Source of the DNA: Luteimonas arsenica
GTDB taxonomy: Bacteria > Pseudomonadota > Gammaproteobacteria > Xanthomonadales > Xanthomonadaceae
Assembly: GCF_004352825.1 (NCBI RefSeq)
Contig: NZ_SJRW01000002.1
Location: forward strand, 124,001-188,000
Reading direction: 5' to 3'
DNA length: 64,000 bases
Shown: piece after piece, positions 54,847 to 64,000 of the stretch
Position numbering within the stretch: the first letter of the stretch is position 1
Layout: the number at the start of each line of letters is the position of its first letter
Position numbers and translations under genes: made by a program
Notes under the pieces: generated by a model
What the model was told of the DNA's origin: nothing
What the model saw: the letters and a program-made list of their open reading frames with translations, nothing else
The model's database searches: none

Positions 54847-55515
54847 GTGCCCACCCTGCTGATCGCCGATGACCACCCGCTGTTCCGCGAAGCATTGCGG
54901 GGCGCGGTCGCGCGCGTGCTGCCGGGGGCCACCCTGCGCGAAGCGGACAACGTCGACCGGCTGTATGCCCTGGTCGAGTCCGAACCCGACGCCGACCTGC
55001 TGCTGCTCGACCTCAACATGCCCGGCGCCCAGGGCTTCAGCGCCCTGGTGCACCTGCGCGCGCAGCATCCCGAGCTGCCGGTGGTGGTGGTGTCCGCGCG
55101 CGAGGAACCGGCGGTGATGCGCCGCGCGCTCGACCACGGCGCGATGGGCTTCATCCCCAAGTCGGTGGACTCGGCCACCCTGGGCCAGGCGCTGACCCAG
55201 GTGCTGGAAGGCGACCGCTGGGCGCCGGCCGCGGCGCAGGGCGCGCCGGCGGCCGCGGCCGACGAGCACGATGCCGCCCAGCGCGTGGCCGACCTCACCC
55301 CGCAGCAGTTCCGCGTGCTGCAGATGCTGGGCGAAGGCCTGCTCAACAAGCAGATCGCCTGGGAACTGGGCGTGTCCGAGGCCACCATCAAGGCGCACAT
55401 GACCGCGATCCTGCGCAAGCTGGGCGCCAGCAACCGCACCCAGGCCGTGTTGATCGCCGGAAAGCTGGCGCTGGAGCCGGGCGAGCTGGTGCCGCAGCCC
55501 GACGAGGGCGACTGA
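54847..55515 (+). CDS. crbR: LuxR-type response regulator, CrbR-like
   Basis: 222 residues from GTG 54847. Receiver domain about 3-120 with phospho-acceptor D55 (LLLLDLNMPGAQG) and Lys in GFIPKSVDS; helix-turn-helix at about 150-205 (LTPQQFRVLQMLGEGLLNKQIAWELGVSEATIKAHMTAILRKLGASNRTQ). Placed six bases after acs and convergent with a CrbS-like transporter-kinase. In Vibrio and Pseudomonas CrbR activates acs in the acetate switch; this gene has the same neighbours. Confidence 0.88.
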   Translation: MPTLLIADDHPLFREALRGAVARVLPGATLREADNVDRLYALVESEPDADLLLLDLNMPGAQGFSALVHLRAQHPELPVVVVSAREEPAVMRRALDHGAMGFIPKSVDSATLGQALTQVLEGDRWAPAAAQGAPAAAADEHDAAQRVADLTPQQFRVLQMLGEGLLNKQIAWELGVSEATIKAHMTAILRKLGASNRTQAVLIAGKLALEPGELVPQPDEGD

Positions 55516-55566
55516 TCACCGGCGAGGGCGCGCGGTCATGGACGCCCCGGCGGGGCGATCCCGCGA

Positions 55567-58500
55567 TCAGGGGGTGTGCCCGGCCACGTGCGCACTGCGC
55601 TGCGCCGCCAGGAACGCCCGCAGCGACGCCGGCTTGATCGGCTTGGTCAGCACCCGGTAGCCGCGCGCCCGCGCATCGCGCTTGACCTGGTCGCTGCCGT
55701 CGGCGGTCACCAGGGCGCCGGGCACGCGCGGGCCCTGCTCGCGCAGGGCATCCAGGGTGTCCAGGCCGTCCAGGCGGTCGTGCAGGTGGTAGTCGACCAG
55801 CAGCACGTCCGGCGCCTCGGCCATCTTCTCCAGCGCCTCGTCGACGGTGGTCGCGCGCAGCACCTCGATCTTCCAGCGACCCAGCAGCAGCACCATGCCG
55901 GCGAGGATGTCGACGTCGTTGTCCACGCACAGCACGCGCATGCCCTCCAGCGAGTCCGGCAGGGCGGCCTCGGGCACCGGCGCACGCGGCAGCACGGCGC
56001 TTTCGGAGCGCTGCACGCGGATCGAGAACATGCTGCCGTGGCCGGCGCGCGAACGCACGTTGAGCGGGTGGCCGAGCACGTTGGAGATGCGCTGGCAGAT
56101 TGAAAGCCCCAGGCCCAGGCCCTGGGCATCCCAGCTGCCGGGCTGGTCGATGCGGAAGAACTCTTCGAAGATCTGCGCCAGGTGGTATTCGGGGATGCCC
56201 GGGCCGGTGTCCCAGACCTGCAGCTCGACGTAGCCGCCGCGCCGGCGCGCGGCCAGCACGATGCGGCCCTCGCGGGTGTAGCGCAGGGCGTTGGCGAGGA
56301 AGTTCTGCAGCACGCGGCGCAGCAGGCGGCGGTCGCTGCGCACCGCCAGGCTGCGTGCGTGCACGCGCAGGTCGATACCGCGGGCGGCGGCCAGCGGCGC
56401 GTACTGCGCGGCGAGGTCGTCGAGCAGTTCGGCGGCGTCGAAGTCCGACAGCTGCGGCTCCAGCGCGCCCGCGTCCAGGCGCGAGACGTCGAGCAGGCCT
56501 TCCAGCAGCTCCTCGGCGGCGCGCAGCGAGGTGTCCACGCGCTCGGCCAGGTGCCGCTGTTCGGCGACGGTGTCGCTCTCGCGCAGGGCCGAGGCGAACA
56601 GGCGCGCGGCGTTGAGCGGCTGCAGCACGTCGTGGCTGACCGCGGCCAGGAAGCGGGTGCGCGAGGCCTGCGCGGCCTCGGCCTCGCGGGTGCGCCGGGC
56701 CACGCGCTGCTCCAGGGTCTCGTTGACCTCGCGCAGCTCGCGCTCCACGCGCTTGTACTCGGTGACGTCGCTGTAGCTGGTGACGTAGCCGCCGCCGGGC
56801 AGCGGCTGGCCGCGCATCTCCACCACCTGGCCGGTGCTGCGCACGCGCTCGAAGACGTGCGGCGAGCCGATGCGCATGTACTCGATGCGCTTGGCGACCT
56901 CGGCCTCGATGTCGGTGTTGCCGCCGCCGAGCTCGCCGCGCAGCGCGTTGTAGCGGATCAGGTCGGCCACCGGGCGGCCGACGTAGAGCATGCCCTCGGG
57001 ATACTCGTACATCTCCGCGTAGCGCAGGTTCCAGGACACCAGGCGCATGTCGCGGTCGACCACGCTGACGCCCTGGTCGAGGTTGTCGAGCGTGGCCGAC
57101 AGGATCGCGCGGTCGAAGCGCAGGTCCTGGCCGGCCTCGTCCAGCACCGCCACCACCTCGGCCACGTCCATGCCCGAGCCCTTGAGCGCGCTGGTCATCA
57201 CCAGGCGCGCCGACGAGGCGCCGATGGCGGCGGCCAGCAGGCGCTCGGTGAACTGCGCCCAGCTGCGGTCGGTGGGCGCCGAGGGGTCGGGACTGCGCCC
57301 GCTGGCGGCGGCGTGGTCGGCGAAGGCGCGACGCGCGGTGGTTTCGCCGACGATGCGCCCGGCCAGCGCCATCAGGTCGCCCAACTGCGCGCTGCTGTGC
57401 GGCACGCCGCTGCCCGGCAGGAGCTGCGCCGAGGCATAGGGATCGAGGAAGGGCGCGCTGCGCAGGCGCTCCTCGAAGCTCGGCCGCCAGCGCGCGGACA
57501 CCAGGAACAGCGCGCCGATGTTGGCCAGCAGCGACCAGAAGGTGCCGTGGGTCAGCGGATCCCAGCCGGTCAGGCCGAACAGCTGCTGCGGCCGCAGCCA
57601 GTCGATGCCGAAGGGGCCCTGGTACAGCCAGTCGTCGGCGAACCAGCCGGCCTCGGTCAGCGTCGGCAGCAGCAGGGTGTAGATCCACATCGCGAAGCCC
57701 AGCAGCAGGCCGGCCTCCACGCCGTGGCGGCTGGCGCCGCGCCAGTACAGGCCGCCGATCAGCGCCGGCGCGAACTGCGCCACCGCCGCGAACGACATCA
57801 GGCCGTAGGAGGCCAGGGTGGTGTCGCTGCCGCTGACCCGGTAGTAGCCGTAGGCCATCCCCGCGAAGCAGAAGATGGCGACGCGGCGGATCCACAGCAC
57901 GGTGGAGGCGACGTTGCCGCCGTGGCGCTGCGCCCAGCCGCGGGCGAGCAGGGGCGGCATCACCAGGTCGTTGGAGACCATGGTCGCCAGCGCCACGCTG
58001 GACACGATCACCATGCCGGTGGCGGCGGAGAAGCCGCCGACGTAGGCGAACAGCGCCAGCAGCTTGCGGCCCTCGGCCATCGGCAGGCTCAGCACCAGGG
58101 TGTCGGCGGAGACGTCGGGGGTGCCGCCGTGCATCGCCAGGCCGGCGGCCGCGATCGGCACCACCGCCAGCGACACCAGCATCAGGTAGCCGCCGAACAG
58201 CCAGCGCGCGCGGCGGATGTCGGCGACGTCCATGCATTCCACCACCGCGACATGGAACTGCCGCGGCAGGCAGATGATGGCGGTGAAGGCGAGCAGGGTC
58301 TGGCCGATGAAGCCCACCGGCGGCGACTGCGTGAACAGGGTGGTGGTGGCTTCGCCCAGCGGCAGCTCGTGGTCGCTGAACCAGAACACCGCGAACACGC
58401 CCACGAACACCAGCGCCACCAGCTTGACCATCGACTCCAGCGCGATCGCGAGCATCATGCCGGGGCGATGTTCGGTGGCGTCGACCTGGCGGGTGCCGTA

Positions 58501-59025
58501 GAGGATGGCGAACACCGCCATCAGCACCGCCACGTACAGCGCCGGGTCACCGACGCTGGCCAGCAGCTCGTCGCCGCCGCCGAGCACATGCAAGCTCAAC
58601 GTCACCGCTTTGTACTGCAACGCCAGGTAGGGCACGACCGCGATCAGCGCGATCAGGCTGACCAGCGCCGCCAGCCGCTGCGCGCGGCCGTAGCGGGCGG
58701 CGATGAAGTCCGAGATGGAGACCGTGCTCTGGCTCTGCGCGATCAGCGCCAGGCGCTCGAGGATGCGCCAGCCGAACAGCAGCATCAGCAGCGGGCCAAG
58801 GTAGATCGCGAAATAGCCGATGCCGCTGCGGCTGGCCGAGCCGACCGCGCCGTAGAAGGTCCACGACGAGCAGTACACTGCCAGCGACAGGCTGTAGACC
58901 AGCGGCCGCAGCCAGGTGCCGCCGGCGCGCATGTGCACGGGATTGCGGTCGCCCCACCAGGCCACGGCGAACAGAAGCGCCGCATAGCCCAGCGACACCA
59001 GCAGCAGGATCCAGCCCGGCAGCAT
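55567..59025 (-). CDS. crbS: Sodium/solute symporter-fused hybrid histidine kinase, CrbS-like
   Basis: 1152 residues. Residues about 1-520 are an SSS/SLC5 transporter-like domain of about 13 helices; a linker STAC-type helical region (about 520-620) follows; PAS domain about 640-770 (SATLDNLDQGVSVVDRDMRLVSWN); HisKA with H798 (FLAAVSHDVLQPLNAARLF); HATPase with DTGPGIPE and AQGLGLGLSI; C-terminal receiver with D1078 (VLLVDYHLHDRLDG). This exact layout is that of CrbS/CbrA-type sensor kinases. It likely senses acetate availability or transport and phosphorylates the CrbR-like protein. Downstream of it, on the same strand, the frame is clear of overlap with its neighbours. Confidence 0.92.
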   Translation of the reverse strand: MLPGWILLLVSLGYAALLFAVAWWGDRNPVHMRAGGTWLRPLVYSLSLAVYCSSWTFYGAVGSASRSGIGYFAIYLGPLLMLLFGWRILERLALIAQSQSTVSISDFIAARYGRAQRLAALVSLIALIAVVPYLALQYKAVTLSLHVLGGGDELLASVGDPALYVAVLMAVFAILYGTRQVDATEHRPGMMLAIALESMVKLVALVFVGVFAVFWFSDHELPLGEATTTLFTQSPPVGFIGQTLLAFTAIICLPRQFHVAVVECMDVADIRRARWLFGGYLMLVSLAVVPIAAAGLAMHGGTPDVSADTLVLSLPMAEGRKLLALFAYVGGFSAATGMVIVSSVALATMVSNDLVMPPLLARGWAQRHGGNVASTVLWIRRVAIFCFAGMAYGYYRVSGSDTTLASYGLMSFAAVAQFAPALIGGLYWRGASRHGVEAGLLLGFAMWIYTLLLPTLTEAGWFADDWLYQGPFGIDWLRPQQLFGLTGWDPLTHGTFWSLLANIGALFLVSARWRPSFEERLRSAPFLDPYASAQLLPGSGVPHSSAQLGDLMALAGRIVGETTARRAFADHAAASGRSPDPSAPTDRSWAQFTERLLAAAIGASSARLVMTSALKGSGMDVAEVVAVLDEAGQDLRFDRAILSATLDNLDQGVSVVDRDMRLVSWNLRYAEMYEYPEGMLYVGRPVADLIRYNALRGELGGGNTDIEAEVAKRIEYMRIGSPHVFERVRSTGQVVEMRGQPLPGGGYVTSYSDVTEYKRVERELREVNETLEQRVARRTREAEAAQASRTRFLAAVSHDVLQPLNAARLFASALRESDTVAEQRHLAERVDTSLRAAEELLEGLLDVSRLDAGALEPQLSDFDAAELLDDLAAQYAPLAAARGIDLRVHARSLAVRSDRRLLRRVLQNFLANALRYTREGRIVLAARRRGGYVELQVWDTGPGIPEYHLAQIFEEFFRIDQPGSWDAQGLGLGLSICQRISNVLGHPLNVRSRAGHGSMFSIRVQRSESAVLPRAPVPEAALPDSLEGMRVLCVDNDVDILAGMVLLLGRWKIEVLRATTVDEALEKMAEAPDVLLVDYHLHDRLDGLDTLDALREQGPRVPGALVTADGSDQVKRDARARGYRVLTKPIKPASLRAFLAAQRSAHVAGHTP

Positions 59026-59050
59026 CCGCCCGTCCTCCCTTTGCCGGGCC

Positions 59051-60154
59051 TCAGCCCTCCGTGGCCGGCGCCGCCAGCCGCTTCTGCACGTCCTCGCGCA
59101 GCTGCGACAGCTCGACTTCGGCCTGGCGGCGCGCCTGCATGCCGTCGCGGTGGATGGTGCGCACTTCCTCGACGGTCTGGATCAGCTGCTCGTGGACGTG
59201 GCGCAGGGTGGCGATGTCGATCACCGCGCGCTGGTTGGCCTTGGCCGTTTCCACCGAGGTCTGCCGCATCAGGTCGGCGTTCTTGCGCATGATCTCGTTG
59301 GTGGCGTCGTCGATGGCGTTGGACAGCTCGACCGCGTTCTTCTGCTCGTTGAGCGAGAGCTGGATCGCGAACTGGCGCTTCCACGACGGGATGGTGATGT
59401 TGCGCACCGCGTTGAACTTCTCGATCAGCTGGATCGCATTGGCCTGGATCAGGCGGATCATCGGCAGCGACTGGTCGGCGGCGTGCTGCATCACGCCCAG
59501 GTCGCCGACGCGCTTGTCGAGCAGGCGGATGGCGTTCTCGACCTCTGCGCGGCGGTCGCGCGAGGCCGGGTCTTCCAGGCCGGCGAGCGCCTGCTGCTCC
59601 GCGGCCAGCTCGGCCAGGCGGACCTTGCCGGCGGCGACGTGCAGCCCCAGGGCGTGGCGCTCCTCGCGCACGATGTCGTGCATGCGGTCGAACTCGCCCA
59701 CGCGCTGGGCCTGGGTGCCCTGCTTCTGCGCCACGTCGCGCATCAGCTGCTCGATCTGCTGGTTGGTGCTGCTGAACTTGTGCACCAGGTCGTCCTTCGA
59801 GGCGCGCAGGCGGTCGATCAGGCCGCCGATCACCGGCACCTTGGAGCGACCGACGAAGCTCTCAAGATCCAGCGAGCGCGCGATGCGCACCACTTCGCCG
59901 AGCTTGTCGCCGGCCTCGTCGAGGTCGCGGTTGCGGACCTGGTCGAGCATCTGGCTGGAGAACGCGGCGGTCTTGCTGGCGGCCTCGCGGCCGAAGACGT
60001 GCAGGTTGCCGGGGGTGATGTCCTGCAGCGACCGGCCGATCTCGGCGATGGCGCCGGTGTCGTCGGCGGTCAGCCCGAGGCCCTTGAGCGTGGCGTCGTC
60101 GAGCACGTCGGCGGCGGGGACGAGGGCGCCGTGGTCCGTGGGGTCCTGGCTCAT
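59051..60154 (-). CDS. TelA family (toxic anion resistance) protein
   Basis: 367 residues, soluble, helical. TelA/YaaN pattern: VPVIGGLIDRLRASKDDLVHKFSSTNQQIEQL, LRLLDKRVGDLGVMQHAADQSLPMIRLIQANAIQLIEKFNAV-like block and IPSWKRQFAIQLSLNEQKNAVELSNAIDDATNEIMRKNADL. TelA proteins are linked to tellurite resistance and to ter-type stress systems; their mechanism is unknown. Located 33 bases downstream of a coiled-coil gene and the large AAA ATPase gene, all on the minus strand, suggesting one complex. Confidence 0.9.
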   Translation of the reverse strand: MSQDPTDHGALVPAADVLDDATLKGLGLTADDTGAIAEIGRSLQDITPGNLHVFGREAASKTAAFSSQMLDQVRNRDLDEAGDKLGEVVRIARSLDLESFVGRSKVPVIGGLIDRLRASKDDLVHKFSSTNQQIEQLMRDVAQKQGTQAQRVGEFDRMHDIVREERHALGLHVAAGKVRLAELAAEQQALAGLEDPASRDRRAEVENAIRLLDKRVGDLGVMQHAADQSLPMIRLIQANAIQLIEKFNAVRNITIPSWKRQFAIQLSLNEQKNAVELSNAIDDATNEIMRKNADLMRQTSVETAKANQRAVIDIATLRHVHEQLIQTVEEVRTIHRDGMQARRQAEVELSQLREDVQKRLAAPATEG

Positions 60155-60187
60155 GCGGGTTCTCCGTGGATGGGTCGTCGGTCGGGA

Positions 60188-60934
60188 TCAGTCGAGTTTA
60201 GCGGCCATCGCATCGACTTCGGATTCGATGGCCGCCCAGGCTTCGGCGGCGGCCCGGGCGCGGTGCTGCCCCGCGGCGCCGGCGTCCGCGAGCGCCTGCT
60301 GGCGCCAGGCCGGCAGCAGCACGTCGCGGATGCGGCGGTAGCGGGCGAGCAGTTCGAGGTCCTGGGCACGGAGCAGGGCCAGCTGGCGCGCGCCGAGTTC
60401 GCGCGTGGCCTGCACGGTGGCGAGCTGTTCCAGGCGGCGCTCCAGGCCCGCGCGCGGCGGAAGGATGCCCTGCCGCGCGGTGCCATCGGCGCTGGCGCCG
60501 GCCTCCGGATGGGCGTCCAGCCAGTCGCGCGCCCGCGCGATCACCGCGGCGAGCCCGGTCACGGCCGCGGCGGCCTCGTCCTGCAGGCCTTGCAGGACGG
60601 TGCCACGCGCCTCCAGCGCTTCGGCGCTGCGGTCGGCGGCGACGACCAGGGTGCCCATGCGCGCGCGCAGGCCCGCGGCCTCGGACTCGGCCTGCACGTC
60701 GTGGCCCATCAGGCGCCCGAACAGCCCCACGCCGCGGCGCGAGCTGCGCGGATCATCGGCCTGCAGCGCGCGGCGCAGTTCGTCCAGGCGCGCCACCAGC
60801 GCGGTGGCCGCGGCGTGGTCGAGCGCGGCGGCCATGCGTGCTTCCAGTCCTTCGTCCAGCGCGTCGTCGCCGTAGCGCAGCACGGCCAGGGCGTCGTCGA
60901 GGTCGACCGGCGGATCGGCGTGCGGCCCGGGCAT
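60188..60934 (-). CDS. Coiled-coil protein between TelA and AAA ATPase genes
   Basis: 248 residues from ATG 60934 (MPGPHADPPVDLDDAL). Helical, Ala/Arg/Leu-rich, with coiled-coil segments (MAAALDHAAATALVARLDELRRALQ; AQDLELLARYRRIRDVLLPAWRQQALADAG). The C-terminal part IRDVLLPAWRQQ resembles the TelA segment ITIPSWKRQFAI, so it may be a degenerate TelA relative. Starts two bases after the ATPase stop. No catalytic motif visible. Confidence 0.68.
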   Translation of the reverse strand: MPGPHADPPVDLDDALAVLRYGDDALDEGLEARMAAALDHAAATALVARLDELRRALQADDPRSSRRGVGLFGRLMGHDVQAESEAAGLRARMGTLVVAADRSAEALEARGTVLQGLQDEAAAAVTGLAAVIARARDWLDAHPEAGASADGTARQGILPPRAGLERRLEQLATVQATRELGARQLALLRAQDLELLARYRRIRDVLLPAWRQQALADAGAAGQHRARAAAEAWAAIESEVDAMAAKLD

Positions 60935-60936
60935 GC

Positions 60937-63900
60937 TCAGACCTCGTCCGGCTTCTCGCCGTTGCGGATGCGAAGCTGGCGCAGCAGCTCCTCCAGCTCG
61001 ATCTCCTGCGCGGTCAGCGTGCGTTTGCGTCGCGATGAGGGTGCGGTTCCGGTCGCGGGGGCCTCGCCCATCCTTGTGCGCAACAGGTCGAGGATCCGCA
61101 CCAGCGCGGTATTGAGCTCGGCCTGGCGCTCCTGGCTGCCGGACAGATGTCGCAGCACCGGCTCGAAGGCGCCGCGCATCGCTTCGGGCAGGGCCTGCAG
61201 GAGGTGGGGAATCTCGGCGGGGACCGGCTTGTCCGCGCGCAGCGAGGACAGAAGCTGCTCCCACGGCACCTCGGCCTGCACCGGCGCCGATGCACGCACG
61301 TCCTGCAGCGACTGCAGGTTGGACGCGATGTCGGCCAGCTGCGCGACCACGCGTGCGCCGGTGTCGGCGTCCTCGCCGCCCATGGCCTTGTTGCGCAGGA
61401 AGTCGCGCTTGACCTGCGCCCAGCGCTCGGACTGCGCCTCCGTCATGGCGCCGCGCAGCTCGGCCAGCTTGAGCAGGTTCTCCTCGGCGCCGGTGGTCAG
61501 CAGCTGCGACTCGCCCATGTAGTGGTCGGCGATGAGCTGCTGCAGCTCGGCGGCGTTCATCACCGGCGAGACCTTCTCGGCCAGCTTGTTCATGTTGCGG
61601 TAGCTGCCCTGCAGCTTGAACGGCGGCTCGGTGCGGTAGCGGTCGGCCTGCGCGGCGCTGGCGATGTACTGCTGGTTGACGCGGTAGACCACGTCGCGCA
61701 CCTGCATCAGCCGCTGCAGGGTGGCGACGATCTCGTTGACCTCGGCGCCGCTGTAGGCGTGCGAGAGGTTGTTGGTCGACACGTCACGGCCTTCGGCCTT
61801 CTCCACCAGCAGGTGCAGGTCGGCGAGGTCGCGGGTGGCCAGCGGCGCCAGCACCGGGCTGGAGGTCAGGCTGTTCTCGATGTAGCTGAGCTTGAACGCC
61901 TCCTCCATGCCGCCAAGCACGTCGCCCAGGTTGTAGATGTCGGCGCGGTTGGCGAGCATGTCCGGGATCCGGAACACCTCGCCGGACTCGGTGTAGGGGT
62001 TGCCGGCCATGACCACGCAGAACTTCTTGCCGCGCATGTCGTAGGTCTTCGTGCGGCCCTTCCACACGCCCTCGATGCGGCGGGTGCCGTCGCACAGCGA
62101 GATGAACTTCTGCAGGAACTCGGGATGGGTGTGCTGGATGTCGTCGACATACAGCATGGTGTTGTTGCCCATCTCCAGCGCGAGGTTGAGCTTCTCCAGC
62201 TCCTGGCGCGAAGTGGCGTCGGGCGCCTGCTCGGGGTCGAGCGACTTCACCTCGTGGCCCAGCGCCGGGCCGTTGATCTTCATGAAGACCAGGCCCAGGC
62301 GGTTGGCCACGTACTCCATCAGCGTGGTCTTGCCGTAGCCGGGCGGCGAGATCAGCATCAGCAGGCCCATCAGGTCGCTGCGCTTGTCCTCGCCCACCGT
62401 GCCCATCTGCTTGGCGAGGTTGTCGCCGATGATCGGCAGGTAGACCTGGTCGAGCAGCCTGTTGCGCACGAACGAACTCAGCGGCCGCGCCTTGAACTCG
62501 GACAGCCGCAGCGCGTCGCGCTCGCGCGCGGCGATGCGCTGGCGGATCGCCTGGTAGCCCTCGAAGCCGGGGATGAAGTGCCCGCGGTGCTGGCGGAAGC
62601 GCAGCAGGAAATCGTCGACCGACAGGGCCATGCGGCCCTCGCGGATGCGCGGGTGTTCGCCGAGCAGGCCCTCGACCCGCGCGATCAGGGTCGCGTCGAC
62701 GATGCGGTGGCGCAGCGCGCGCCCGGTGAGCAGCAGGGCGATGGCCTCGGGCACGTAGCCGGCCAGCTCCGCCTGCGTGCCGTCGGCGCACATCGCCTGC
62801 AGCCACTGCGCGGCCAGCGCCCACTGCGCCGCGGGGCGGCCGGCGAGCCGTTCCAGCGAACGGTCGAAGGACTCCTCCATGCCGGCGCCCTGCAGCCGGG
62901 CGCGCAGGGCGTCGACCAGGTCGCGGGCGTAGTGGCTGAAGCCGAAGGTCGGGTCGCCGCCGCGCAGCTCCTCGACCAGGTAGTCGGCGGCGATGCCGGC
63001 GAGCGCGTCGTCGACCGGGAGCGCGGCCCCGGCGACGAAGGCCGACAGCCGCGTCGAGATCTCCGCGCGCAGTGCGTCCAGCGCCTCGCGCGAGGCGAAC
63101 AGGCGCTGCACGGCGTCCGCGCCGACCGCGCGCTGCGACCAGGCCGCGACCTCGGCGTCGTCCTGCAGCTGCTGCCAGGCGACCAGCGCCAGCGCGCGCG
63201 CGGCCGGCGCGTGCACCAGGGCGCCGGCGCCGCGGTGCAGCGGCAGCAGCGCGCGCAGCAGCAGGGCGGCGTCGTGGTCGTGGATGCCCTTCTCGTAGCC
63301 CTCGCGGTAGCGCGGCGCGGCGAAGTCGCGGACGAGTCGTTCCAGCGCCTCCGGGTTCGCGGCGGCCTGTTCCAGCGCGTCCATGTCGAGGCCGTCACGG
63401 CCGTGCGCCGCGGCGTCCAGCACCAGGCCGGCCAGGTACTCGCCGCGATACAGCGCCGGCGATTCGGATTCCAGCGCGACCTGCCACCAGTCGCGCAGGG
63501 CCTCGAGCTCGGGGTCGTGCAGGGTTTCGTAGTAGTCGGTGCCGGTGAGGTGGATCGCCAGCGCATCGCCGCGCGGCAGGATGGTCAGGTCCAGCGGCTG
63601 GGTGTTGACGCTGAAGCGGTGCCGCGGGCCGAGGCGGATGACGCTGCCGCCGTCCTCGAACAGGTCGCTGCGGTCGCGCAGGCTGCGCACGGCCTGGTCG
63701 CGCACGCCTTTCAGGCGCGCCTCGACGTCGTCGGCCTTGACGCTGTCGCGCAGCTCGCGCAGGCGCCCGGCCAGTTCGCGCAGCTTGAGGATCAGCGGAT
63801 CGCCGGCGAAGAAGGCGTTGAGCTCGTCGGCGCCGGTGAAGCGCTCGGTGCGCCGCGGCAGGCCGTCGAGGATGCGCGCCGCCGCGTCGGCCACCGCCTG

Positions 63901-64000
63901 CGCGCGGCGCTGGCGGTCGTCGAGCAGGGTCTGCTTGTGCGCCTCGAAGGTGTCCAGCAGCTCCTCGCGCTTGGCGAGGATGTCGCCCAGGAACTGCTCG
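60937..64000 (-). CDS. Large AAA ATPase (5' end outside window)
   Basis: 1020 codons visible; the frame enters from the right edge (EQFLGDILAKREELLDTFEAHK) with a coiled-coil. The N-terminal 450 residues are helical and unrecognised. The AAA core follows: Walker A SPPGYGKTTLMEYVANRLG, Walker B TMLYVDDIQHTHPEFLQKFI, sensor-like VVMAGNPYTESGEVFRIPDMLANRADIYNLGD. The tail is helical and basic (SSRRKRTLTAQEIELEELLRQLR). It resembles predicted DNA repair ATPase/MoxR-like proteins. Directly upstream of the coiled-coil and TelA genes. Confidence 0.85.
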   Translation of the reverse strand, partial: EQFLGDILAKREELLDTFEAHKQTLLDDRQRRAQAVADAAARILDGLPRRTERFTGADELNAFFAGDPLILKLRELAGRLRELRDSVKADDVEARLKGVRDQAVRSLRDRSDLFEDGGSVIRLGPRHRFSVNTQPLDLTILPRGDALAIHLTGTDYYETLHDPELEALRDWWQVALESESPALYRGEYLAGLVLDAAAHGRDGLDMDALEQAAANPEALERLVRDFAAPRYREGYEKGIHDHDAALLLRALLPLHRGAGALVHAPAARALALVAWQQLQDDAEVAAWSQRAVGADAVQRLFASREALDALRAEISTRLSAFVAGAALPVDDALAGIAADYLVEELRGGDPTFGFSHYARDLVDALRARLQGAGMEESFDRSLERLAGRPAAQWALAAQWLQAMCADGTQAELAGYVPEAIALLLTGRALRHRIVDATLIARVEGLLGEHPRIREGRMALSVDDFLLRFRQHRGHFIPGFEGYQAIRQRIAARERDALRLSEFKARPLSSFVRNRLLDQVYLPIIGDNLAKQMGTVGEDKRSDLMGLLMLISPPGYGKTTLMEYVANRLGLVFMKINGPALGHEVKSLDPEQAPDATSRQELEKLNLALEMGNNTMLYVDDIQHTHPEFLQKFISLCDGTRRIEGVWKGRTKTYDMRGKKFCVVMAGNPYTESGEVFRIPDMLANRADIYNLGDVLGGMEEAFKLSYIENSLTSSPVLAPLATRDLADLHLLVEKAEGRDVSTNNLSHAYSGAEVNEIVATLQRLMQVRDVVYRVNQQYIASAAQADRYRTEPPFKLQGSYRNMNKLAEKVSPVMNAAELQQLIADHYMGESQLLTTGAEENLLKLAELRGAMTEAQSERWAQVKRDFLRNKAMGGEDADTGARVVAQLADIASNLQSLQDVRASAPVQAEVPWEQLLSSLRADKPVPAEIPHLLQALPEAMRGAFEPVLRHLSGSQERQAELNTALVRILDLLRTRMGEAPATGTAPSSRRKRTLTAQEIELEELLRQLRIRNGEKPDEV

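Overview
High-GC, densely coded bacterial chromosome segment. Gene content (PlsB, Rep helicase, MutM, TtcA, Acs with a CrbSR-type system, DcaP-like porin, an ECF sigma/Ser-Thr kinase pair) and gene style suggest a gammaproteobacterium of the Xanthomonadales (Lysobacter/Luteimonas-like); this is an inference from family resemblance, not a search. No rRNA, tRNA, insertion sequence, prophage or CRISPR array was seen. No gap without a gene exceeds 300 bases; the longest are 17817-18087 (promoter region of sctV), 33964-34231 (terminator plus an AT-rich patch), 11087-11302 and 2740-2954 (divergent promoter regions).

Left flank (1-10726): truncated ttcA, a winged-helix/TPR membrane regulator divergent from a secreted Ig-like-domain protein (with a 10-bp-phased TTCC repeat between them), a DUF465-type small protein, a BamE-like exported protein, plsB, a lipoprotein and an unrecognised gene.

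Centre (10766-33963): a non-flagellar type III secretion (injectisome) locus. sctU faces sctT-S-R-Q, which is followed upstream by a FixJ-like response regulator and a soluble PAS histidine kinase; divergent from the kinase is a FliO-like gene, then sctV-D-(needle candidate)-I-J-K-L-N-O-P. Downstream are a lytic transglycosylase/LysM/M23 fusion protein, small helical or glycine-zipper proteins, lipoproteins and a Gly/His-rich repeat membrane protein. The secretin SctC, recognisable translocators and gatekeeper SctW are not in the window. A shared promoter-proximal element (TAGG, 9-13 bp, AGC or AGG, then TGGCAA or TTGCC) precedes four non-core genes, including one at the opposite edge of the locus, and may mark a substrate or accessory regulon of the embedded two-component system. 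SctR carries an Ala/Pro-rich insert of about 135 residues.

Right flank (34232-64000): HAD acid phosphatase, rep, a Sel1-like protein, tdk, a Ser/Thr kinase with its ECF sigma factor, mutM, a fatty acid desaturase, an EF-hand protein, a Na+/H+ antiporter-like protein, then an acetate-utilisation neighbourhood (SSS symporter plus DUF4212 subunit, DcaP-like porin, exonuclease and CNMP/CBS/DUF294 protein, acs, crbR, crbS), and finally a TelA family gene with a coiled-coil partner and a large AAA ATPase cut by the window edge.
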